From assembly GCF_900496995.4 (NCBI RefSeq), contig NC_044027.1, positions 15,028,743 through 15,092,742 of the forward strand: a DNA stretch of 64,000 nucleotides, in the 5' to 3' direction. Positions 10,401-19,600 of this stretch are shown in pieces (the first letter of the stretch is position 1; each line of letters starts with the position of its first letter). The DNA comes from Aquila chrysaetos chrysaetos. Taxonomy: Eukaryota > Chordata > Aves > Accipitriformes > Accipitridae. The position numbers were made by a program, and so were the translations under genes. The notes beneath the pieces are model-generated. The model had not been told where the DNA came from. It searched no databases and was given only the letters and a program-made list of their open reading frames with translations.

Positions 10401-10865
10401 CCCATCTGTAAGAGAGAGATGTGCCCAGGCCCTGCCTGGAGCCACAGCCCTATTTACTTATCTGTGATCTCTGGGAAGCTGCAATGCCTCCATGCCCCGC
10501 TGCACCCACTCCCTATAGTTTGCCTGATGCCGAGGGTCTGAGCCCCTGGAGCTTGTCCAGAACCTCTCCTGCCCGGCTCTCTGCCTCTCATCCATGTCCT
10601 CTCCCCTTGCCCAGGCAACCTGGAGCAGGCTGTGCAGGTGGAAGCGGTGCTGAGCGCCGGGCGGCTGGAGCTGGAGCGGCTGTGGCTGCGCCTGGCTGCG
10701 CCGGGTGCCCTGGCCGGCCAGCTCAGCCTGCTGCAGCAGGAGGCGGCACGGCAGCAGGAGAAGATCCAGGCGTTCGAGAGTGACTTGGCTGAGATCCGGG
10801 CCGACAAGCAGAACCTGGAGGACATTTTGCGGAGCCTCCCCGAGGGCTGCTCGCGGTGGCAGTGA
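1347..10865 (+). CDS. LAMC3: Laminin subunit gamma-3, 3' portion (20 exons)
   Basis: Laminin gamma-3 is a secreted basement-membrane protein that joins an alpha and a beta chain in a disulfide-linked heterotrimer. The joined exons encode, in order, a laminin IV (L4) domain (1347-2600s), cysteine-rich laminin EGF-like repeats with CxC spacing and motifs such as TGQFC and GQCSCQPGVTG (about 2670-6230), and an alpha-helical coiled coil (6337-10865). The end, RADKQNLEDILRSLPEGC then SRWQ-stop, closely matches remembered human gamma-3, which ends in CASWQ. This separates it from gamma-1 and gamma-2. Exons: 1347-1463, 1782-1980, 2211-2323, 2594-2812, 4718-4906, 4989-5234, 5566-5719, 5837-5979, 6061-6239, 6337-6475, 6899-7104, 7404-7480, 7615-7749, 8061-8205, 8329-8490, 8841-8943, 9056-9255, 9522-9668, 9870-9969, 10615-10865. 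All junctions are GT-AG and in phase. No frameshift or internal stop was seen. The N-terminal LN domain and first LE repeats lie upstream of the window. Confidence 0.93.
1782..1980 (+). CDS. LAMC3: LAMC3 exon w2: L4 domain
   Basis: Acceptor is cctcgcag and the donor gtaccc follows TTCAG. It encodes KFLQNQRLSYGQ and VQLVLEGEGMQI, the core beta strands of the laminin IV domain; human gamma-3 has FLGDQRFSYGQ and VQLRLEGTGL. Confidence 0.9.
2211..2323 (+). CDS. LAMC3: LAMC3 exon w3: L4 domain
   Basis: Acceptor is ccgacag and donor is CAAG|gtgggt. It encodes FSFQRLLSNLTALRLRMS, matching human FHFQRLLANLTSLRLRVS, with a conserved N-glycosylation sequon (NLT). Confidence 0.9.
2594..2812 (+). CDS. 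LAMC3: LAMC3 exon w4: end of L4 and LE repeat
   Basis: Acceptor is ctcgcag and donor is GGAG|gtgcgc. It contains EVQLTSARPGPG closing the L4 domain, then the cysteine-rich [22 protein letters not shown], nearly identical to human gamma-3. It ends in the middle of the next LE repeat (CNQHGDCDPLGG). Confidence 0.94.
2813..4717 (+). other. LAMC3: LAMC3 intron (1.9 kb)
   Basis: This is the largest LAMC3 intron in the window. The flanking exons join directly within one LE repeat (CDPLGG/HCQC), so no coding exon is missing. It holds a TCC-rich simple repeat near 4213-4240. I saw no mobile element or other gene. Confidence 0.75.
4213..4240 (+). repeat. (TCC)n simple repeat
   Basis: A run of TCC triplets with one interruption lies in the LAMC3 intron upstream of exon w5. 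It is a polypyrimidine microsatellite with no sign of function. Confidence 0.8.
4718..4906 (+). CDS. LAMC3: LAMC3 exon w5: LE repeats
   Basis: Acceptor is ctcgcag and donor is AGAG|gtgagg. It encodes HCQCLHNTEGPSCERC and EVVCTHCPPGQRG; human gamma-3 has HHTEGPSCERC and the same REVVCTHCPPGQRG segment. Confidence 0.94.
4989..5234 (+). CDS. LAMC3: LAMC3 exon w6: LE repeats with nidogen-type loop
   Basis: Acceptor is ccccag and donor is GCAC|gtacgt. It encodes CDDGFFGDPLG and CQCHGNVDLNAVGNCDP. The NVDLNAV stretch (5084-5104) aligns with the nidogen-binding NIDPNAV loop of gamma-1, but has Leu where gamma-1 and remembered mammalian gamma-3 have Pro. A YNTTGEHC sequon follows. Confidence 0.93.
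5566..5719 (+). CDS. LAMC3: LAMC3 exon w7: LE repeat
   Basis: Acceptor is cccatag and donor is AAGAG|gtatgt. It encodes CDCNPDGSAPG, GQCRCLPHVMGRAC and CQPGYYGLQPAVGCK, in the same order as human CSCHPQGS, GQCSCLPHVTARDC and GFFDLQPGRGCR. Confidence 0.93.
5837..5979 (+). CDS. LAMC3: LAMC3 exon w8: LE repeat
   Basis: Acceptor is gtgccag and donor is CGAG|gtaacg. It encodes CECHPTGSQESGCH, GQCSCQPGVTGKQCDRC and GFFGFSARGC, a complete LE repeat. Confidence 0.93.
6061..6239 (+). CDS. LAMC3: LAMC3 exon w9: last LE repeat
   Basis: Acceptor is cgttgcag and donor is CAG|gtacag; it ends in phase 0. It encodes CNCSPLGSVTPQCHENSTC, GFVGYKCDQC and CPACYGLVKDQ, the last LE repeat and the CPxCY boundary shared by gamma chains before the coiled coil. 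Confidence 0.93.
6337..6475 (+). CDS. LAMC3: LAMC3 exon w10: start of coiled coil, contains RGD
   Basis: Acceptor is cccgcag and donor is CAAG|gtacgg. It encodes ADRLKARLQEMEEWLQ (helix start) and GDAPRGDGLPS. The Arg-Gly-Asp codons are at 6439-6447; I recall GEAPRGDVYQG at this place in human gamma-3. Confidence 0.9.
6899..7104 (+). CDS. LAMC3: LAMC3 exon w11: coiled coil
   Basis: Acceptor is cccgcag and donor is ACG|gtgcgg; it ends in phase 0. It encodes GARAALLTQVGRL, two cysteines spaced as in human (GCSGHGPPKTC) and REILHAADTLA, matching human EEILHAAAILA. Confidence 0.9.
7404..7480 (+). CDS. LAMC3: LAMC3 exon w12: coiled coil
   Basis: Acceptor is gtttcaag and donor is GAGAG|gtacgc. 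It encodes EIPQEIPQQPTNWSRRALEA, matching human LEIPQEGPSQPTKWSHLA. Confidence 0.9.
7615..7749 (+). CDS. LAMC3: LAMC3 exon w13: coiled coil
   Basis: Acceptor is cctgcag and donor is GCCGG|gtgagg. It encodes SHRDAAAQAEAV, RALRASNASSELL and LLEGNAMQKAQ. Human has SHRDTATKI, RALLASNTSYALL and LLEGRVALETQ. Confidence 0.9.
8061..8205 (+). CDS. LAMC3: LAMC3 exon w14: coiled coil
   Basis: Acceptor is gcttag and donor is CAG|gtgagc. It encodes YEEIQRAQEELGAGVAEV and ALAAVQQANADMAEK, matching human YQEVQAAQKALRTAVAEV and VLATVQQVGADTA. Confidence 0.9.
8329..8490 (+). CDS. LAMC3: LAMC3 exon w15: coiled coil
   Basis: Acceptor is cccgcag and donor is CAG|gtaatt; phase 0 at both ends. It encodes a long Ala/Gln/Leu-rich helix (QALPAQAGALAQDLAALEQ). 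Confidence 0.85.
8609..8625 (+). repeat. Poly-G tract, 17 bases
   Basis: Seventeen uninterrupted G lie in the LAMC3 intron between exons w15 and w16, followed by TGGGT. The tract could form a G-quadruplex on the plus strand. Length polymorphism and sequencing error are likely here. Confidence 0.85.
8841..8943 (+). CDS. LAMC3: LAMC3 exon w16: coiled coil
   Basis: Acceptor is ccccag and donor is CAAG|gtaaaa. It encodes LQDRAGSACGTATSAVSRG and LSDTESLLASLQG; human ends the equivalent segment TLLADLEG. Confidence 0.82.
9056..9255 (+). CDS. LAMC3: LAMC3 exon w17: coiled coil
   Basis: Acceptor is cccacag. The donor AAG|gtctga is weak at +3 to +6. It encodes RKIKQAEKTLGNSLSVS and AREAEQVS, matching human KKTKQAERMLGNAAPLS and GREAEVLA. 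Confidence 0.88.
9522..9668 (+). CDS. LAMC3: LAMC3 exon w18: coiled coil
   Basis: Acceptor is tttgcag and donor is CGG|gtgagt; phase 0 at both ends. It encodes RAQATLQESKQVRKHASQLA, matching human TQATLQQASQQVLASEA. Confidence 0.9.
9870..9969 (+). CDS. LAMC3: LAMC3 exon w19: coiled coil
   Basis: Acceptor is ttggaag and donor is CTAG|gtgaga. It encodes VGTEVSEMAKSLQEARGSL and DIKTLNNLLSSLG. Human has VGAGLSEMEQQIRESRISL and DIETLSELLARLG. Confidence 0.92.
10615..10865 (+). CDS. LAMC3: LAMC3 terminal coding exon w20
   Basis: Acceptor is gcccag. It encodes the last 83 residues, including QEKIQAFESDLAEIRADKQ and SLPEGCSRWQ, then TGA at 10863-10865. The Cys near the end is the family position for a disulfide to the beta chain. 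The chain ends soon after it, without the C-terminal Glu-containing tail of gamma-1. Confidence 0.95.
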
Positions 10866-13100
10866 CAGGTCCCTGGCCACCGCCCCACCACCTCCATGCC
10901 CCCCTGCACAGGGAATGGCAGAGCGAAGGACACCCTGCGTTCACCAGCATCGATCCCTCCCGCTGCTCTTCAAACTGCCCACCATGCAATATCACACCCC
11001 AGGTCCTCATCCGCACAAGTTCAGGCTCAGCGTCCTGAGCGCTCTGCGGCATGACTTCAGCCACCAGCTCTGTCCTCGGGCAGGGGGACAACCAGCTACC
11101 AGGGACCACCGATGTCTCTGTGCAGGATATGGAGCCATCACAGGGTTGGTCTCTCACCATGGAGTGAACAAAGAACCATCACAAATCTCCTCCATGCTGG
11201 ACATGTCCCTCCATCCCTCCTTCCCCACTGCAGCACAGCACACCGGGGAGGGACAGCTTATCAAGTATGTAACGTACCAAAGCTGTAACACCCGGCAGTC
11301 CCTCCTGCCCCAGAAGAAGACGAGAGAGGCTGTCGCACGCATGCTGAAAGCTGGTCCTGCCGCACAGCACCCTGCAGTGTGATGTTCATGTGCTGTGGTC
11401 ACGGAGGTGCGGAGATGAATCCCGGTGAAGCCAGGCAGAGAGCTGCTCCCTGGAGGGCATGCAGCTTGCCTGCTTCCCAGGGGAAGGGAGTTCACAGCAG
11501 AGAGGGCTAAATTGGGGCCAAGCAGAACCAAAGCTGGACCCTTAACCAGCTCCTGGCAGGCAGGTGGGGCATCCTCTGCTCGCTGCAGGGTAAGAGCAGC
11601 TCTGCTCTTGCTGTTCCCCTGCTCCAGGGTAGCGCAAGGTTGCCGCTGCCTACAGCTCTGGTCTTTGTGTCCTCTCCCAGTTCCACTTGGCTCACTGGAT
11701 GTCACCAGGTCTGGCTATAAACCAGCCCAATTGCCGGCAGTCCCAGGGGCTGGGTGGCATAGCAATGGACCTGGCAGGGAGATGGGAGAGCTGACACTTG
11801 CAACTGCATCACCCACAGCCCCGCATCAGCACCCACACCAGCACCCGCACGCCCTCCCCACTGGAGAGGAGCTGGCTGGTGGCACCGGGCTGTGCAGCCA
11901 GCATGGGCTGGATGGGAAGCAGCTGGACACGGCCAGCTTCTGCCAGTGTCACTCCCACTGGGTGGCAGAGGTCAGTGGCTGTATCGCCTTTAAAGGAAAG
12001 GCATGTGCGTTCACCCCTGCCTCCCATGCGGGCTGGTCCGTGGGGCCACGCGGGCAGCAGCAGAGCCAGGTCCTTGTTCAGCCCACCCTGCGCTGGCTGT
12101 GCCGTGACTCCAGGTAGCAGTTGAAGTCACCCCCGTAAGACCAGAAATGAGTCCCCAGGCTGGAGCCCACTTCACTTTTTAACCTGTTTTACCTGTGCTC
12201 TGCTCACGGTGCTGGAAATCAGGTTTGCTGAAGTGTTTTCGAACACTGTATGTGAAACTGCTGCCATAGACACTGGATCCCCCCCAGCGTCATCTGCGGT
12301 GGGTCCAGTGGTCTGGAAGGGACACAGGATTTTCCTGCCACGAACAAACTCATCTGCCTCCTAATTCTGCACAGAAGCTGCCCAAGGAGTGGGGTGCCAG
12401 AGCTGCGGCGCTGCAAGAGCGTAACAGCAGGGGCTCTCCTCTCGCTGCCCAAGGACAGCTCTGCAAAAGCAAAACCATGCAGCAGTGAGAGCACAGTGTG
12501 ATTCGCCTTGGCCAAGAGGCAGGGAGCCACAGCCACTTACCGTCTCCAATTATACATCTCCAATCGACACACAAATTTGCTGCTGTTACAGAAATGTCAA
12601 GCCTCTGCCTTGTGCCTGCTGCTGAAGATATGGTTCATCCTCCCTCCTGCTCTCCCTGGCACCCTGTTTTTTCAGCTGGTGACACCTGCCTAGAGCTGTA
12701 TCCATTAAAAAGTCTTAATATAATACATAGCTGCCTGTCCCCTTGAGTGCACGGCAGCAGGAGGGTCACACGCTGTACCTGTGCTTGCCGTTTTCTCGAA
12801 GAGCAGGGGTAGCTGCACCGGGGGTTGAAATGCGGCTGGCTCTGGGGTGGTGTGGGGCAACTGGCTGACAATTCCTACTAAAACCCACTTTAGCCCAGGT
12901 TTTTTAAAAAAGGTGGCTAGCCGAGATTGCAGGGGGAGCGAGGGGGCATTAGATCCCGGCCAGGACACGCATCGTCAGCTTGGTCGTGTCTGTCCTGCGG
13001 TGGATGCCTTTTCCTGCTGTTCCTGCTCCAGGGCTTATCCAGCACGGACCCGCAAGCGGTCGTCCTTTGTCATACACCACGTAGCGTGTATCCCACCACA
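10866..13100 (+). other. LAMC3 3'UTR and LAMC3-AIF1L intergenic DNA
   Basis: The LAMC3 3'UTR begins at 10866 and probably ends after the ATTAAA at 12704-12709. I saw no AATAAA before it. The rest is intergenic and rises in GC towards the AIF1L promoter. A 230-codon open frame at 11425-12117 has no recognisable domain and is not called. Confidence 0.55.
12704..12709 (+). terminator. LAMC3: Candidate LAMC3 poly(A) signal ATTAAA
   Basis: ATTAAA is the commonest variant hexamer. It lies 1.84 kb after the LAMC3 stop and is the best signal before the AIF1L CpG island. Cleavage would fall near 12725. Transcript evidence was not available. Confidence 0.4.
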
Positions 13101-13525
13101 GCACCTTGCAAACCTACCACCGGTACCCGAGCGGGGACCCCCGAGGCGGCGGGGCGGGGCGGGGGGTGCACCTGCCCCGGGGTGGCTCCGGAGCGGATCC
13201 CGGGGGGATCGCGGGGGTCGCGGCCGCTGTTGCACGGTGGGCGCCGGAGGGAGACTGTCCCTTCCCATCCCATCCCATCCCGCCGCCTCCCTCCCGTCGG
13301 GGGCTCGGCTCTCCGCCGCTTCCCCACCTCGCTCCGGGACCTTGCCGTTTTCCAGTTAAAGAGCCTGCCCGGGGTCAACAGTCCGTTCTGGACGGCGGGG
13401 CGGGGAAGGGGTTAACGGCAGGGGCGGAGGGCCCGCACCGCCCGCCCGGCACGGCACGGCCCGGCCCGGCCCGGCCCTGCCCGCCCCTACTTAAGGCGGC
13501 GGCGGGCGTGGGGCGGCTCCGTGAG

Positions 13526-13603
13526 ATGGCGGCTCCGCGCCGGCCGAGCGGCGGGGGGCTGCGGCGGGCCCCGCAGGACGGGCGGCTGGAGGAGATCAAC
13601 AAG
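13526..13603 (+). CDS. AIF1L: AIF1L exon 1 (coding part)
   Basis: The ATG at 13526 lies in GAGATGG context and the exon ends INK|gtgggg in phase 0. It encodes 26 residues. Only the last seven, RLEEINK, match AIF1/AIF1L (RLDEINK/RLAEINR). The frame stays open upstream to 13106, so the start depends on the true transcription start. Confidence 0.75.
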
Positions 13604-16600
13604 GTGGGGCTGGGGCCGCCCCCCCCCCCCCCCCACACACACACACACATCCCTTCCCCGAGCCGATCCTTGCCGGGGCAGCCCCGCGGGGGCGGGATGG
13701 GGATGGGGGGGGCGGCCGCGTTGGGGTTTGACCCCACGCCCGGGTGGGGACGGGGGCTGCGGCGGTGCCGGGTGGGGGAGAGCGGGGAGAAGGTGGGGAC
13801 AGGTGGAACTGCCCCCCCCCCACACACACACCTTTGCTTGTGTCCCCCCCCCTCGGAGGGAAATGCGGTTCGAGGAGGCAGGCGGTGGCCTTGCGGGGAG
13901 GGGGGGGGGTTGCTCTCCATGCCCTCCACTCGTGGCGTTCCCCTCGCGGGCGGCTTTTCCCCCTGCAGCACCCCACAGCCCGGGCGGGTGGGAGAGGGCC
14001 ACTGGGTGCCCGTGGATGCTCAGTGGCCGGCTGCCACGAAAGTCCCTCTGGGACCGTGCCCCAGCAAGAATAGTTGCTATTGTTCTACCGGAGGGCTTCA
14101 ACCTCCCGTCCGCAGTATCGAGTGCTTCGATTTCTTCTCCTGGGAGCGAGGAGTTTCTGCTGCTCAGAAAAGCTGACTCAAGCCTTTCTAGTTTTTAATT
14201 GCGGTGGGTGAATGGGGGACCCGGGATGGTTGGACGTCCCACAAGCCTTGGGTAGGGGGAATGGCAGCTCCTGGATTAGTGCAAAGTACGCTGGGCTGCG
14301 TGCCCTTCGTGCTGGGGTCAGGCAAGGTTCTCGCCCTGGAGCTTCAGCCTTGCCCTGTCCCTTGCTTGGCATGGCCTGCGGGGGCAGCTCCGTTGGCATC
14401 CCTCCTGGGCAAGAGCGGTTCTGAGGGTGAAAAGAAGGTTTTAACCTTGAAACAATTAACGAAGGGGTTTCTAGGGTCATTTCTAGGTGGGTTTGGTGGT
14501 CGCTCGCTGATACAGCCAGCGGCATCTTGGTGTTACAGGTGGAGAAACAAGAGCTGCACAAGATGAGAGCCTGGAAGAGGAGGTGGGCTTGCCTTGCCCT
14601 GGCGTTGTCTAGACCGTGAAAAGTGCTAATATGTTCCTCCAGGCAGGGGTGAGACAGCGGAGGTGAGGTTTATGTAGGTCACTGGAAAGGGAATTACATC
14701 GTTAGAAGCCAGGAGATGCTACGGAATAGGAGTGGAAAAGAGGTGCTGCGGCATAAGGTGTAGAATAAGAGCACTTGGCTAAAAAGGAGCCTTTGAAACC
14801 TGGTGTTGGAAGGCAGACATGACATGCCCTGTGCCAAGGAGGTACGTAGGTGGGTCTAACACCTTCAAGGTGGCATTGACCTTTGGGGGAGGAAGGGAGT
14901 GTGTTGTACCTATTGCCGCAGTTTCTGCTGCTGCAGAGCTGTCCTCCAGCATCACTCGGGCACAGGGTGGATACGTGATCTGGTAGGTGCTGTAGGACTG
15001 AGTCTGAGAAGTCATGCTTCCAGGGACGCTGCTGATGTGCCGCTGCTGTGCCCCGGGGCTGGGGGCTCTTCTTCCTCCCACGCAGGGGACAGGCTCCTAT
15101 CCCTCCCCTAAGCAGCCATCACTTCTGGCAAGCTTTTTCTCTGGGTGAAGTTTGGGTGACGAAAATGAAACAAGCTACATAACTTCCCACTGACGGAGGT
15201 GGCAGCTGCTTGTTCCTTGCTGCCCTGTGTGTCGGCTCGGTGCTAGGAGAAGAGATTTGAGCGGCTAGAAATCAAGCTGCAGATAGCATGGGTAGTGGCA
15301 GCCCACGGATCCCGAGAAGCTGTTGCACTGTAGCGGCTCTGGGCAGCAAACCCCAAGCTGCTGCGCTTTGCTCGCTCCGCCAGCTTTGTGCGGCGGTGGT
15401 GGGGGAGTTTGCTGTGAGCGGGTGCGCAGCAAAGCGGCTCACACCTCTCTCTGACACAGAGCTGATATGTAGACCTGGGCTGATACTGTGGCTGGAGCCA
15501 GGGAGGGGATTTCCCAAGCCCTGAAGAGCCCCAGGGCTGCAAACCAGTAAAGTGCTCCTAATAAAACCTATCAGGCCAAATTCCTATCAGGCTTAATCTC
15601 ATTGTCTCATCCTAACGCTTAGCTCCCTCCCAGCCCTGTTTTTCTGGCTGGTTTCTACCCCAGAGCTCTCACTGGGATAAGGGTCTTTGGCAGGCCGTGT
15701 CCTGAGTGCACACGTGCTGCTGAAGGACAGCTGAATCCTAGTATTGAATTCTCTCTTCCAGCCTGAAACGCTCCTCCGGGATCCCCTCTTGGCCGTTCCC
15801 CTCTTCCTGGGGAACGGCAATCACATTGTTTAGCCTCGTGCATCAAGGTGGCAAGTCTAATCCAGCCCAGATTAATTTCAACCTAGTTTTACCCTCTAAT
15901 GCTCTGCGTTGCGGGGAAGGAATTCAGCCTGCTGGAGAGCAGGTGCCTGCTTCTCCCATCCAGGGTGGGCATGAGCATCCCTCAGCCCCTTCCCAGCCCC
16001 AGCAGGCAGGGTGGCTGGCGTTGAGCACTTAAACAGCCCAGTGGGAGCTTGGCCTGCTGGTTGGAGATGCCTTTTTGGAAAGGGAGGAAGCATCTGGCTT
16101 TGCTCACGTTGTCTTGCAGGTAGCTGGGACTTGTGTGGCTCCTTTTATTGGCTTAGAAAAGTATCTCTGCCCAAGAAAGGCTGTTCAGGGCAGGAGTGGG
16201 GGAGAGGCTGAGGCTTATGAAGCAGTTCTTATTAATAGAACACGGCCCTTAAAGTGGGAGCTTTAGCAAAGGGCTCTAGGAGGAACTTCAGCCACTCTGA
16301 GTCACTGGCCCTGGGGACTGAATTCCTGTGTGCTATTGTGAGTGTTTGCCTTATCGCAGTCATAGCCCGGCTTGCATACAATGTGGAGGGTGGAATGCCT
16401 TTGAAATATGCTCCCCTGTTGCTTCCTTCGGTCTGGAGCAGAGCTGTGACACTGGTAGGCTGTCCAGTTCCCCTCCAGTTGAAATGCAAGGGGACTGGGT
16501 GCTAGGTGTGTGCACAGTGTCACCCATCCTGCTCTCCTGCCACGCTGCCAAGGGCTGTTGTCCCCCGGGCGCATGTCCCTCAGCTATCGTGTATGGATGT

Positions 16601-19600
16601 AACATTCCCTTTGGTCTTCACCATTTCTGTCCTACTGCTTGCTCGGAGAGAAGTACAGCACTCTGCTCTCACATCCCCTGACCTGCTGATAGGTGGAAGC
16701 TGTCTGCTGCTCCTGCGCGGCAGCAATGAGGCTCTGACCCGGTGGCCAGGAGATGCTCTGGCCCCGTTTCAGTTCTCAGTGATGTTTGGCAAGTTCCTTC
16801 TACAGAGGCTATTTGGTGGCAACGGCAGTAGGTAACACTACTCCGCTCGCTGGTGACTTCTGCTGCTGGCTGAGCCCAGGTCTCAAAGCTGAATCGGGCC
16901 CTTTGTGTTGGGCTGGCAAATGATACCCCTGGGTAGAAATAACTGAGATAAATGAAATTGAGTTGGCAAAGGAGAGCAAAAGAAGGAACTGGGAACATAG
17001 CTTTTCACCACAGCTTTCAATTTGACTTGGTGTCCATGGTGATAAGGGAAGTCTGTGTCACGCTGGTTTAGTGGGCACAGACTCTGGTGTCCCATCTGGA
17101 GTTTGTGAGATGGGAGGAGGGGATGGCAGTCATTTCTGTCCTACTGCACTTCCTACAAAACCTTAGTTCAGCTGCAGAGAAAAGACTCACCAAAGCAGTG
17201 GTGAACTGGCAGTTTGAGGTATTTGGAGTCCCTGGGCAGGTCCAGGCTCCCCTGTCCCAGCGAGAAAGGAGGGGCAGCTCCAGGTGTGTGGGCTGGGGGG
17301 GGGGCCAGGAGCATGTGCTGCAGGTCAGGGTGGCAGGCAGCGATCAAGCACGAAAGGCTTGGGGCTGGCTGTGGCAGCAGGAACCAGGCACCAGCGTGGG
17401 GCTGCAGTGTTTCCGCAGCTGGCCCAGCAGCCAGACTGGCACAGCTCATCCCACCTGGGGGAGAGCTGGTTTCAGTTTTCCTTCTGGAAGAAGTGAGAAC
17501 ATGCTCTGGAGGTTGGAGGGCGTTTGGGTTACCGATGGCTGTGTGGACCTCCTACAGTCCTGATGCCCTAGTGCCTGCCAGTGGGGCTTCTTTGGCGTGG
17601 GGGGGGTGGTCTCGTTAATCACAAGTGATGCTGCCCCAGTACTACCAGTGCCGGAGATCCTAGTCTCTTGGCGACCCACTCCTGCCTTCCTTGTGAGCAT
17701 GGAGAACAGTGGTTAGGAACACATGCCCCCAGCAGGGAACAGCCTCAGCCCTCTATCCACCCTAACCCCTGGAGGGGTTTTATCCTGGACAGGCCATGCA
17801 CAAGCTGTGCAGATGTTAATGATTTCTACACTGAAGAATGTGGTGTTGTTGCTGAACACAGATCGAGTCATTAAGCTGTGCTGGGCTCGCTGGAGCTAGG
17901 CGGTGTGGGAGGGTAGAGACAGGAGCGGGACCCTGCTGCTCACAGCTGCAGGGGCGGGGGGTGTTGCTGGCAGTGCAGTGCAGTGGAGCTGGCTGTGCAA
18001 GTTGTGGTCTGTTCTCTGGGGTACCCAAAGGTTTCTGAGGTGGGGCTAGGGACAAGTGACCAGAAGTGACCCAGGATTTCCTCTTCAGCCTGTGCAGGGT
18101 AGGGGGGAAAAATGAGTAGACAGTCTGAGAGAGTGAGAGGCTGTTCCTTACCCCAAAATACCTGTCCTCTCTTGGGTGCATGGCGGTCTGCGACCTTTGC
18201 CTGTTCTATTTGCTAGCCCTCAGAGTTTATCCAAAGAGTTTGAAATTGGAGATCAGAGTGCTTTTTGCAAGGACTAGGAGCCGTTGCTGGGAATAGGTGC
18301 TCGACCCATGCTGTGCATGCTTAAGTAGAGGTGTGGGGAACTGAAACCTTGGATGAGCCAGAAGAGGGAGTTTCATGCAGTTATTCCAAAGGCACGTGGG
18401 GTCGGGTCCTCCCTCGAGCTGTTGGTGGGAAATCTGAGACACCAGAGGCATTCCACTTGCGCTGGAATGTTAATGACAAGGTGTGGGGGGATTCAACCCA
18501 TTTTCAAGCCTCCTGGCACTGTTGCTCGAATGTGGCGCTCTGGGAATTGCGTAGGTCTTCTGGGTAATGCTGCATTTGTACATGCCTTCTAGGGTGTTTT
18601 CCTTTGCATCTTTAACCTTGGGGATATTCTTTTTTTTCTGTTTTAGGAATTTCTCTGTGACCCAAAGTTCAGTGATGAAGAAGATCTGGAGGAGAAGTTG
18701 GCAGTGTTCAAAGGTGAGAACTGGAGGGTTTCCCTGTCATTTCAGCCTGACTATTTGCTCTGAACAGATTGTTTTCCTCGGCACATGGATCTTACCAGCC
18801 TGAGATTCTCTGCCAAATACAAGTGACCGAGCTGGGATGGATGCCTCCCCCTTGCTTGTGGGACTTGGTGAAACTCCCCAGGGAGGTGGTTTTCCCACAT
18901 GAGCCTTTGTGCTTCCCCCGCTTGCAGGGCAGGGACATGTCACCCTACAGACATCTTGCCTGGTGGCTGCTATCACTGCAAAACCTGCTGCGTGGGCAAA
19001 ACCGTGGGGAGCAGCAAAGGAGGACGGTTTCTGTCTAGATACCTAGACAAGCCAGCTGGTACAATGGATGATGCAGTAGCTGGACTCTTTTTTTTCCCAG
19101 TGAGTAGGAGGACCTCTTCCCACAGAGCAGAGGTCTCAGCTGCTTCCTGAAGGAGTCAGGGACTTTCTCTCCCCAAAAGTTTCTTCAGTCTGATCTGGTC
19201 CTTCCCCAGCCCCTTGGTACCTGAGGCAACAGCAGCAATGTGTCTCTAGTCCTGGCCAAAGCCTAACTCCAGTGGGTCAGCAGATCTGGGACTTAGGTTT
19301 GGGCCATTTGCTGGGATGGGGGATAGAGAAACGGCTCAAAAGCCTGGGGTCCTCTGGAGCTTGTCCCCAAAGTGGTTACAGGGCAAGATTTGGCAGGGCT
19401 GTTCTGGATACATCCACTTCCTTTCCAAGCAGTGGCTGAAGGCAGTTGAGAAAACATGCCTTCTGCGTCACACTCCCCTCAAGGTTTGTCCTCAGCCTGG
19501 CTCTAACCAAATAAAACCTGACCTTGCTTCCATTTCAGGCGTTGTCTGCTTTTTCCCTTTGAATTTTGGCTTTGCAATTCAGCATGGAAGAAGCTGGCTG

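Larger units (their letters stand above)
13100..13760 (+). promoter_or_regulatory. AIF1L: CpG island promoter of AIF1L
   Basis: A dense GC/CpG region overlaps AIF1L exon 1. It contains GC boxes of the Sp1 type (GGGGCGGGGC at 13151-13160; GGGGCGGGG at 13397-13405) and a CGGCC-rich repeat at about 13448-13478. I saw no canonical TATA box; a CTTAAGG at about 13490 is unconvincing. The edges are approximate, by eye. Confidence 0.75.
13604..18646 (+). other. AIF1L: AIF1L intron 1 (5.0 kb)
   Basis: This is the largest AIF1L intron. The 5' part is CpG island with two poly-C/(CA)n tracts. I searched it for an exon encoding the GKAFGLLKA segment of other family members and saw no convincing one. No mobile element was recognised. 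Confidence 0.65.

Noticed and set aside
11425-12117. 230-codon plus-strand open frame after LAMC3
   Set aside because: It lies in GC-rich 3'UTR/intergenic DNA. The composition is unstructured, no domain is recognised and it has no splice or promoter support.
13375-13971. 198-codon minus-strand open frame across the AIF1L CpG island
   Set aside because: It is a product of GC-rich and poly-C/(CA)n sequence and overlaps AIF1L exon 1 in antisense; no recognisable protein.
14538-14582. Possible extra AIF1L exon (acceptor gttacag, donor gtgggc)
   Set aside because: Its translation resembles nothing in the AIF1 family, and exon 1 already joins exon 2 in phase.
15911-15945. GKEFSLLES-like reading in AIF1L intron 1, loosely like GKAFGLLKA
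   Set aside because: No acceptor lies before it, it lacks the following RLxEIN, and the likeness is short enough to be chance.
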